Shown here: in pieces, positions 55,918 to 64,000 of the stretch
Position numbering within the stretch: position 1 is the stretch's first letter
Layout: every line of letters begins with the position of its first letter
From: Zavarzinella sp.
GTDB taxonomy: Bacteria > Planctomycetota > Planctomycetia > Gemmatales > Gemmataceae
Direction: 5' to 3'
Length of the DNA: 64,000 nucleotides
NCBI GenBank assembly: GCA_041399155.1
Contig: JAWKTI010000002.1
Span: 930,001 to 994,000 of the forward strand
Position numbers and translations under genes: made by a program
The notes under the pieces: generated by a model
Databases searched by the model: none
What the model was told of the DNA's origin: nothing
The model's input: the letters and a program-made list of their open reading frames with translations, nothing else

Positions 55918-56486
55918 CCTGCCGATTTAAGGATTTTGAGCGGTTCTTTTAGTCGTAGAGCAAGTGGAACAGGTATTTTGGGCGAAATTAGTTCAACCAA
56001 GCTATCATAATACCACATTGTGCCTATCTTACCACCATTGAACCTATCAAAAACGCTTACGCCGAGTTGGAGATAGTCGTCCACGAGGCATGCCAAGTTG
56101 TGAGCCTTGTCTGCAGCAATTACTAGCTGAGCATCCATCGGGACATACTCAAGGGCACTAATGAACGCCGTTTTACGTTCTCGCCAACTGGCCCCATTCA
56201 ATTCTACTGGTTCTCCACAGGCGGCAACTAATGCAGCAATCTTTGAGCCAAATGTATGTTGGATACGATCTAGGATACCCTGACCTCCCTGATCTTCGGG
56301 CGCATCATGAAGCAATGCTGCAATTGCTTGGTCCTCGTTTCCACCATGTTCGAGTACCAATGCACAAACTGAAAGCAAGTGCGATATATACGGAACATTA
56401 GTTCCTTTGCGACTTTGCTTACGATGGATACGGCTGGTGAATAACAGCGCTAGGTCAAATCGATCAGTGAGTATATGATCTTGCAT
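55914..56486 (-). CDS. HD-domain hydrolase (SpoT/MESH1-like)
   Basis: 190 residues from the ATG at 56486; an upstream extension to 56561 runs through a CRISPR repeat and is rejected. Motifs: 'SRIHRKQSRKGTNVPYISHL' (H and the R/K-rich nucleotide site), 'AALLHDAPEDQGG' (catalytic HD), and 'VIAADKAHNLACLVDDYLQL' (third metal ligand). This is the small RelA/SpoT-type hydrolase layout, which removes 3'-pyrophosphate from ppGpp-like nucleotides. Convergent with and touching the five-gene operon, it could hydrolyse that pathway's product. Confidence 0.75.
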   Translation of the reverse strand: MQDHILTDRFDLALLFTSRIHRKQSRKGTNVPYISHLLSVCALVLEHGGNEDQAIAALLHDAPEDQGGQGILDRIQHTFGSKIAALVAACGEPVELNGASWRERKTAFISALEYVPMDAQLVIAADKAHNLACLVDDYLQLGVSVFDRFNGGKIGTMWYYDSLVELISPKIPVPLALRLKEPLKILKSAG

Positions 56487-56541
56487 GCTGAACTCTCTGA
56501 ACTGGTCATTTGTCACTATTGTACGCCTGCAGTGAACGACC

Positions 56542-56650
56542 GTCTTGCATCGGCCGCCCACCGAAATGGGCAGAAACGGTCTTTCTTGAACTTACGACGT
56601 GCTGCAGCACCACCGCTTCAATTCGGCCGCCCACCGAAACGGGCGGAAAC
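56542..56650. CRISPR. Two worn repeats of array 2, separated from the main array
   Basis: A degenerate repeat at 56542-56577 (5' third altered, one change near the 3' end) and a near-perfect one at 56615-56650 (one T to C change in the loop) flank a 37-bp spacer. Same orientation and sequence type as the repeats from 58538 on. They are the old end of array 2 cut off by a 1.9-kb block, or the end of a separate small array. Confidence 0.9.
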
Positions 56651-56826
56651 TGCACCTGATCGGCGGCGACGGCCCGTTGGCCCGGGCCCTTAGCTTTACG
56701 GAGGTCACGAATCTTTTTTACCGAAGGTCGTCGCCATCAGGATTCCCTTGCTGAACGCCGAACGCTATCATAAGTTCCTTGTAGTTGTACGGCAACTCCT
56801 AATACAGCTTAACGAGGGAACCGGGC

Positions 56827-57783
56827 TTGGCAACAGTGAAACAAAATCGTCGTCCTGCTGCACCAGCAAACGGTTCGCCTTCGGTCGAGTCCGTTCTAGA
56901 GACGGTACGTGCCGTATGGTCCGCCGCCGAGCGTGCCGAAGATGCTGAACAAGCGAAGCACAAAAAGGACATAACGCAGACCGTCAGCCGCCTGAAAAGT
57001 CGAGTCGAAGGACACCTTGGCAAACCCGTTGCCGCTACCAAGGAACGCTCGCTGTTCGACCAGGAAGAGCGATCACCGGTAGTCGCTGTGGATGCACCGG
57101 CCACGCCACGCTTCCCCGACCCCACATTGAGGATCTACGCCAAAGACCTGACCGAACATGCACTTAAACACATCCCGAAGCTCGCTTGCTGCAAGTCCAT
57201 CGACAACATCCGCAAGTATCTTACGGACAAGTTGTCGTTCAACTCTCAGGCCACTCGCCGCCGTAACGTCAATTACCTCATCAGCCGCTACTTCCCTGGC
57301 GAGGTCGTTCATCCCGAAGTAGCCCCATTCGCCGCCGCCGTGGAAGGGCAGCCTGCGTTGGGCGATGCACTCTTCTACTTCACTTGTCGAATGGAGAAGA
57401 TTGTAGCACTCGTGGCCGAACAAATCGTTTTCCCGTCTCTCGCCTTGGGCGGTGTGAGTCGGACCAAGATTCGGGACTTCGTTCAGGCACAGTTTCCAAA
57501 TTCCAAATCAGCCAAGCAAATCGGTGTGGCAGTGGTCGGCACCTATCAGACATTCGGCGTGGCGAACGCAACGCGTACCAAGCTCAACGTGAGTCTGCGT
57601 GAAGGCAGTCTCGCCGCCTTCGCCTATGTGCTACACCTGGAGTTTCCAGAGCCGGGGATGTACTCGTTCGAGAAGATGCTCAACGGGTCGATGCACAAGT
57701 GCTTGCTGTGGGATCAGCAGTGGATGGTTCGACAACTTTATGTCCTGCGAGAAGCGGGCATGATGTCGAAGGTGGCCTTGTAA
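56827..57783 (+). CDS. Unrecognised 318-residue protein in the block that splits array 2
   Basis: Start TTG at 56827 (GAGGG about 9 bp upstream; a GTG at 56836 is an alternative). Residues ~1-90 are charged and probably unstructured, with a helical part (AERAEDAEQAKHKKDITQTV). The folded part (~95-318) has 'LFYFTCRMEKIVALVAEQIV' and 'SRTKIRDFVQAQFPNSKSAK', ending 'MVRQLYVLREAGMMSKV'. The last two regions recall BrxA/DUF1819 (small BREX protein) in layout, but the match is weak. It lies 18 bp before the next gene. GC-rich codon use sets it apart from the genes around 54-56 kb. Function unknown. Confidence 0.6.
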   Translation: MATVKQNRRPAAPANGSPSVESVLETVRAVWSAAERAEDAEQAKHKKDITQTVSRLKSRVEGHLGKPVAATKERSLFDQEERSPVVAVDAPATPRFPDPTLRIYAKDLTEHALKHIPKLACCKSIDNIRKYLTDKLSFNSQATRRRNVNYLISRYFPGEVVHPEVAPFAAAVEGQPALGDALFYFTCRMEKIVALVAEQIVFPSLALGGVSRTKIRDFVQAQFPNSKSAKQIGVAVVGTYQTFGVANATRTKLNVSLREGSLAAFAYVLHLEFPEPGMYSFEKMLNGSMHKCLLWDQQWMVRQLYVLREAGMMSKVAL

Positions 57784-57801
57784 ACCTTAAGACTGGGAGG
57801 A

Positions 57802-58272
57802 ATGAGCATGATCGACAACATCTCAGTCCCATTACGGGAATTTGATCTGGACGGTTTTGTAAATGCGTACAGGGCGTTTTACAACAAATGGGCAGGGGAC
57901 GACACCGACGCAAATTGCAGCGTCTGCTTCATGGAATCATTTGCCAGCATACCGATGCCAAACCACGATGGTCTCGACCTCGTGTATGTGATACTTAACA
58001 AGAAAATGATGGTGTTCTTTCAGTTGCATGAGCCTCTTGTTGACGAAAAGGCTTTATGCATCGACGGCGAACGCCGCAAAACAGATGATTTTGACATCGG
58101 CCTTGCCGACGGGTATGGGTTTTTGGTCGAACTTGAAGATCAACATATCACTCTTTACCCAGCTCTTTATGATGGGTCGTCCGGCCCGTTACCAACAATC
58201 ACATTGCAGGGAACATGTGCCCTATTAGAGAAATGGATGGTCACCTACGCAGAGAGGTTTATAAAAAAGTAA
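57802..58272 (+). CDS. Unrecognised 156-residue protein
   Basis: ATG at 57802 with a clear GGGAGGA ribosome site. An acidic, single-domain alpha/beta protein: 'VPLREFDLDGFVNAYRAFYN', 'GLDLVYVILNKKMMVFFQLH' and 'GFLVELEDQHITLYPALYD'. There is no signal peptide, membrane segment or catalytic motif that I can name. It is followed after 1 bp by the start of a type I restriction subunit stub, so it may have been a small partner gene of a restriction or defence operon. Confidence 0.6.
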   Translation: MSMIDNISVPLREFDLDGFVNAYRAFYNKWAGDDTDANCSVCFMESFASIPMPNHDGLDLVYVILNKKMMVFFQLHEPLVDEKALCIDGERRKTDDFDIGLADGYGFLVELEDQHITLYPALYDGSSGPLPTITLQGTCALLEKWMVTYAERFIKK

Positions 58273-58273
58273 C

Positions 58274-58537
58274 ATGAGCAGCACCGACTATTCCGAGAAT
58301 GCCTTGGTTGAACAACCGCCGATTGCCCTCTTCGAAGAGTTCGCAGCCGGATGGACAAGACTCCAAGGGCATGGATGATTCAGGTCAATGGCACCCTTGT
58401 GGATGCCCGGTTCTTGAAGCGGGAGTTTCAAAAAGAGTCGCTGCGGAAAGGATTGACTCTTTATATCCACGAAAGACCACAGCAGATCAGCGAAGATGAA
58501 GAATATGTTGTTGGCAGAAAAAATGGCAAAGCAGAAA
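58274..58537 (+). pseudogene. N-terminal stub of a type I restriction subunit (HsdR), running into array 2
   Basis: From the ATG at 58274, MSSTDYSENALVEQPPIALF matches the start of HsdR-type subunits ('YSE..LVE.PAI.L...LGW'). The frame stops at 58378. Another frame then reads 'TPRAWMIQVNGTLVDARFLK' and 'LYIHERPQQISEDEEYVVGR' to the first repeat at 58538; I do not recognise this part. The gene was truncated when the array end and this block were joined. Confidence 0.5.
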
Positions 58538-61500
58538 GCTTCAATTCGGCCGCCCACCGAAATGGGCGGAAACCACCAAGAAGCTGTCAGACATGAGCCC
58601 AGAACAACAGGGCTTCAATTCGGCCGCCCACCGAAATGGGCGGAAACACTGAAACCTGCAACGTACCATTCGCCAATTTTTACGTAGCTTCAATTCGGCC
58701 GCCCACCGAAATGGGCGGAAACCAGGTTACGATGGATTTTGCCCCGCCGCCACCTGGAGTGCTTCAATTCGGCCGCCCACCGAAATGGGCGGAAACGGCG
58801 ATCAGAACCATGTAATCGATGAATTTTGCCATCGCTTCAATTCGGCCGCCCACCGAAATGGGCGGAAACCATTGTGGCACAATTGCCATACCAACACAGC
58901 AGAATCGCTTCAATTCGGCCGCCCACCGAAATGGGCGGAAACTGGGGGGTGGTGCGGGTCGACGATGATGTTTGGACAGCTTCAATTCGGCCGCCCACCG
59001 AAATGGGCGGAAACAAAGACTCTACCTGAGTTGTACAGACCTGCGGCAAAGCTTCAATTCGGCCGCCCACCGAAATGGGCGGAAACCCCGCCAGAAGTCA
59101 AAATGGTATCGCTCGGGAAGGTGCTTCAATTCGGCCGCCCACCGAAATGGGCGGAAACGTGTAGTCAACTGCCATAGCATTCTCGTTTTGTGCAAAGCTT
59201 CAATTCGGCCGCCCACCGAAATGGGCGGAAACAGGAATGGGATGCCCCACTAAAGCCGGGAGTCCACGAGCTTCAATTCGGCCGCCCACCGAAATGGGCG
59301 GAAACATCCAAGTGCGGCGATCTGTAAGATAAAAGTCCAAGGCTTCAATTCGGCCGCCCACCGAAATGGGCGGAAACGAGTTAGGCGAGAAGAACGCACA
59401 ACGCAGAAAGAAGGCTTCAATTCGGCCGCCCACCGAAATGGGCGGAAACCAAGATGCAGCCACTGGTGTAGAGTCGGCACCGGCTGGCTTCAATTCGGCC
59501 GCCCACCGAAATGGGCGGAAACCTCGGTGATGCGATTACTCAAGGGTGGGCTGATTGATGCTTCAATTCGGCCGCCCACCGAAATGGGCGGAAACGATAA
59601 ACCCGTCCAACCATGTACAGAAGAACAACTTCGCTTCAATTCGGCCGCCCACCGAAATGGGCGGAAACGCCATCATAACAGATGGGTTGGTACCAAGAGC
59701 TGCTGCTTCAATTCGGCCGCCCACCGAAATGGGCGGAAACTGTGGTTTCTCCGTCTAACGGATTATCAGTACCGAAAGCTTCAATTCGGCCGCCCACCGA
59801 AATGGGCGGAAACCATGGCGACAAGCAAACGCTTCAGCAACCAACCAAATTGCTTCAATTCGGCCGCCCACCGAAATGGGCGGAAACTTGGATCCACGTT
59901 CGCGGCCATCATTGCTACTGAAATCGCTTCAATTCGGCCGCCCACCGAAATGGGCGGAAACTTAACCTGAGCAGTGGCAAAGGTGGTGAGAATCAGGAGC
60001 TTCAATTCGGCCGCCCACCGAAATGGGCGGAAACTACATGACCTGGAGCGATGGCGGTCAGGTGATGGAGCTGCTTCAATTCGGCCGCCCACCGAAATGG
60101 GCGGAAACGTGATAATATCGAAGTGTTAATTTCGCACGATATTGGGCTTCAATTCGGCCGCCCACCGAAATGGGCGGAAACAAGGAGAACATTTACCTTG
60201 ATTGCGAGATTGAAGCGCTTCAATTCGGCCGCCCACCGAAATGGGCGGAAACGAATCTGGAGTTCTGATGTTGACCCTGTAGGCGATAGTGCTTCAATTC
60301 GGCCGCCCACCGAAATGGGCGGAAACCCTGCAATGCACCCGCGACATCGAAGAACTGAAAGACGCTTCAATTCGGCCGCCCACCGAAATGGGCGGAAACG
60401 GTGTCCTGACGCAACTGCAGATCAGTCAGGCGATCAAGCTTCAATTCGGCCGCCCACCGAAATGGGCGGAAACGGATAGAGAAACTTACGTATCGGTCCC
60501 GCTGGTCAAGCTTCAATTCGGCCGCCCACCGAAATGGGCGGAAACAAATCTGCCGTGAAAGTTAAAAGCAAGGAAAGCAGGGCTTCAATTCGGCCGCCCA
60601 CCGAAATGGGCGGAAACTGTGTACAAGTTCACCGGGGCAACGAGCGAGATCGAGCTTCAATTCGGCCGCCCACCGAAATGGGCGGAAACCCAATTCCAAT
60701 GGCTTGCGTCATAACCAGGATGTGCGTGCTTCAATTCGGCCGCCCACCGAAATGGGCGGAAACGCTTTTCGATTAGGGATTTGTCTGTTTATTCTAACCA
60801 GGCTTCAATTCGGCCGCCCACCGAAATGGGCGGAAACTTTGTTTCTGCATCGAGTATACTTAACGAATTTGATACGCTTCAATTCGGCCGCCCACCGAAA
60901 TGGGCGGAAACTGCCTACTGGGTGGGCGAATCCCTTCCAGTCACAGACAGGCTTCAATTCGGCCGCCCACCGAAATGGGCGGAAACAATTCACTATCGCG
61001 GGCAAGTGCCTTAAAGCCAATGCGGCTTCAATTCGGCCGCCCACCGAAATGGGCGGAAACTTGCATCGTGGAAGCGGACGTTCTCGCACGGTGGGTGGGT
61101 GCTTCAATTCGGCCGCCCACCGAAATGGGCGGAAACAGTATCGGACTGGATGGAACGAGCTGGGCAAAAGGCAGGCTTCAATTCGGCCGCCCACCGAAAT
61201 GGGCGGAAACCTTGTTTGGCTTTGGCTACAAGGGGAAAACGCCCCAGGCTTCAATTCGGCCGCCCACCGAAATGGGCGGAAACAAGAGCGTGGCGAATTT
61301 GAAACCGATTGGGTAGCAATCGCTTCAATTCGGCCGCCCACCGAAATGGGCGGAAACGCGTAATAATCCTGGCCCACCGGTGCCGTTATACCAGAGCTTC
61401 AATTCGGCCGCCCACCGAAATGGGCGGAAACATCGACGCTGAAATTACCGAGATCATGGGCACTGCGGCTTCAATTCGGCCGCCCACCGAAATGGGCGGA

Positions 61501-63994
61501 AACACCCTAATCGACAAGATCCGAACACGGTTTAATTGGGACGCTTCAATTCGGCCGCCCACCGAAATGGGCGGAAACCGTAAAGCTCCGTCGTCAATTC
61601 CGCCGACCTATTCAGCTTCAATTCGGCCGCCCACCGAAATGGGCGGAAACAAAACTCCTCCAAATCCTCCGGTGTGTACGCTTGTCTGCTTCAATTCGGC
61701 CGCCCACCGAAATGGGCGGAAACCTGTTTGCGATTACGATGATTGCGACTGGGAGACGGTAGCTTCAATTCGGCCGCCCACCGAAATGGGCGGAAACAAA
61801 AATAATTGGCAATGATCATTGGGCTAACGATTAGGCTTCAATTCGGCCGCCCACCGAAATGGGCGGAAACTTCGCTGATGATTGGAAAAAGTCAGCAGGT
61901 TATTGTTCGCTTCAATTCGGCCGCCCACCGAAATGGGCGGAAACGCCCTGGACTGGTAGTGCCGTTTTCGCTGGCAACGTGGCTTCAATTCGGCCGCCCA
62001 CCGAAATGGGCGGAAACCCAACGAAAGAAAGTGCGCTGAAAGAAGATCTCATCGCTTCAATTCGGCCGCCCACCGAAATGGGCGGAAACCACGTTCAAAC
62101 CTGTATTGTATCGCAGCAGATTTAGCACGCTTCAATTCGGCCGCCCACCGAAATGGGCGGAAACTTTCTATACGGTCGATATCAGCAGGCCATTTCTGGT
62201 CGCTTCAATTCGGCCGCCCACCGAAATGGGCGGAAACTGGGATGCGGAACAAGGGCGGCATTGAGCAGGATCTGCTTCAATTCGGCCGCCCACCGAAATG
62301 GGCGGAAACTCTTTGATGGTCACCGATCACCCCTTCTAATTTTTTGCTTCAATTCGGCCGCCCACCGAAATGGGCGGAAACAACATACAAGTGACGGACG
62401 AAAACCTAAAGGGAAACGCTTCAATTCGGCCGCCCACCGAAATGGGCGGAAACGTGGGTGATCCAGCAATCTTGGTGTCGTTTCACGGTGAGCTTCAATT
62501 CGGCCGCCCACCGAAATGGGCGGAAACGCGTTGTCACCGTCAAGTCCAATCAGACTTGTACCTGCTTCAATTCGGCCGCCCACCGAAATGGGCGGAAACT
62601 CCGCTGTTTCGGACAGATGTCTTAACTCTGGATTTTAGCTTCAATTCGGCCGCCCACCGAAATGGGCGGAAACAAAATGAACAGTCAAAATGAGCGAAAA
62701 TTGGTCTTCGCTTCAATTCGGCCGCCCACCGAAATGGGCGGAAACAAAGAATCCGTCTAGGCTGTACCCCAGGTTCATGTAGCTTCAATTCGGCCGCCCA
62801 CCGAAATGGGCGGAAACAGTCACGCTCGTCATCGTTTATTGTGTGAATATCCACTGTGCTTCAATTCGGCCGCCCACCGAAATGGGCGGAAACGAGAATG
62901 CTATGCTGTCTGACAACCCTAATATCGGGCTTCAATTCGGCCGCCCACCGAAATGGGCGGAAACGCACCATGCTTCGTGGGGAATCGCGGGAGGTGGACT
63001 CGCTTCAATTCGGCCGCCCACCGAAATGGGCGGAAACTGCCTGCCTTCGGATTGCCTTCCTGCGGGGCAAGAGCTTCAATTCGGCCGCCCACCGAAATGG
63101 GCGGAAACCTGTTGTAGTAAATCCCACCATGCCACAACTGCACAGCTTCAATTCGGCCGCCCACCGAAATGGGCGGAAACCCCGGGATTGGTGCAGTAAA
63201 AATTTCTTGGGACGATTTGACGCTTCAATTCGGCCGCCCACCGAAATGGGCGGAAACGCAAGATTACATTACCTGAAATGTCGTATGTGATTTCGCTTCA
63301 ATTCGGCCGCCCACCGAAATGGGCGGAAACGTGTCACCGCCACGGGAAGATCTGGCTTGTCGCGTCCGAGCTTCAATTCGGCCGCCCACCGAAATGGGCG
63401 GAAACTACCGTCCCTGCCGACGATGAAGACTTCGAAGAGGGAGCTTCAATTCGGCCGCCCACCGAAATGGGCGGAAACGATTTTGTTCATTGTTGGCATG
63501 TCGCCACGCATTACCAGGCTTCAATTCGGCCGCCCACCGAAATGGGCGGAAACATTGAACGGCTGAAAGAATTGATCGCACATATTCGGGCGGCTTCAAT
63601 TCGGCCGCCCACCGAAATGGGCGGAAACAGTCACCGAAGCTGGATCGAATCCGTGGGTGACCCTGCTTCAATTCGGCCGCCCACCGAAATGGGCGGAAAC
63701 AATTGCAAGTTCGTGCATTGCAAGGCTGGTTTCTGCGTGCTTCAATTCGGCCGCCCACCGAAATGGGCGGAAACGCCGTACTGCCTACGCGGTCTACGAT
63801 GCCAATTTATCAAGCTTCAATTCGGCCGCCCACCGAAATGGGCGGAAACTGTAACTCCCATCGTCGCGTTCTCCCCACCGTAGGGAGCTTCAATTCGGCC
63901 GCCCACCGAAATGGGCGGAAACCGCGTTGCTCTGCCTGAAATCCCCAGGGGCCGTGGCTGCTTCAATTCGGCCGCCCACCGAATGGGCGGAAAC
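58538..63994 (-). CRISPR. CRISPR array 2: 75 repeats (36 bp) to the window edge
   Basis: Repeats start GCTTCAATTCGGCC and end TGGGCGGAAAC on the plus strand, spaced every 71-76 bp with 35-40-bp spacers. First repeat 58538-58573; the last visible one, 63960-63994, lacks one A in the loop. All others that I checked are identical. The repeat contains a 7-bp hairpin (CCGCCCA/TGGGCGG). Read on the minus strand it begins GTTTCCG and ends AATTGAAGC, close to the ATTGAAAC handle, so I infer leftward transcription with the leader beyond the window. The worn copies at 56542-56650 at the left end agree with this. The repeat is unrelated to array 1, so it belongs to another CRISPR type whose cas genes are not in the window. 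Confidence 0.97.
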
Positions 63995-64000
63995 CCTGGT

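Noticed and set aside
58538..63939. Open frames on both strands with FNSAAHRNGRK, QFGRPPKWAET or RPFRWAAELK peptides
   Set aside because: They are translations of array 2 repeats; the periodic identical peptide every ~24 residues mirrors the DNA repeat.

Overview
The window looks like chromosomal DNA from a planctomycete, most likely of the Gemmata group. The evidence is the secreted multi-heme cytochrome/beta-propeller pair, the Tat-exported DUF1501 protein paired with a DUF1592/1588-type cytochrome, a G8-domain secreted protein, and an integrase with a tail typical of this phylum. This assignment is inferred from gene content; there is no rRNA in the window.

Layout. (1) 1-5885 is a gene graveyard: the tail of a propeller protein, ISAzo13 and IS630 transposase remnants, an adhesin-like beta-helix fragment, and a sodium:alanine symporter gene broken by a complete IS630-type element. 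(2) 6570-16904 is ordinary planctomycete secreted-protein territory. (3) 17156-25350 is mobile-element debris: a sigma-factor pseudogene split by a second copy of the same IS630 element, a P4-type primase stub, an integrase with an amber codon that runs through a tRNA-Arg 3' half, a phospholipase-D (DrmC-like) stub, an intein/LAGLIDADG gene, and a divergent RNA polymerase beta/beta' fragment that starts with what looks like a split-intein C-half. (4) 25738-48414, all on the minus strand, is a type III-D CRISPR-Cas locus. Listed in transcription order it holds an APE2256-type CARF protein, a membrane CARF protein, cas6, a broken cas2, a reverse transcriptase, cas1, array 1 (57 repeats), a YaaW-like/fascin-like protein, a Card1-like CARF nuclease, cas10, csx10, a double-RAMP gene, csx19 and a TIGR03986 RAMP. 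A sigma-70-like gene lies just upstream (48478-49086). (5) 49836-55917 is a tight plus-strand operon: cytidine deaminase-nucleotidyltransferase fusion, Csx3-like/P-loop protein, Gfo/Idh dehydrogenase, TPP-dependent IorA-like enzyme, thymidylate-kinase-like protein. A convergent HD hydrolase follows. (6) 56542-64000 holds a second CRISPR array with an unrelated repeat: two worn repeats, a 1.9-kb block with two unrecognised genes and a type I restriction stub, then 75 repeats running to the window edge. No cas genes for it are visible.

How it fits together. Cas10 keeps its GGDD cyclase motif but has no HD nuclease domain, so the type III system probably acts through cyclic oligoadenylate. Three CARF proteins, and possibly the YaaW/fascin protein and the Csx3-like protein, are candidate downstream parts. 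Both arrays appear to be read leftwards, judging by the ATTGAA-type repeat ends on the minus strand and the worn repeats at their left ends. Adaptation may be decaying: cas2 has an in-frame stop and the reverse transcriptase has YADN instead of YADD. The most likely undescribed system is the nucleotide-metabolism operon at 49836-56486, between the two arrays.
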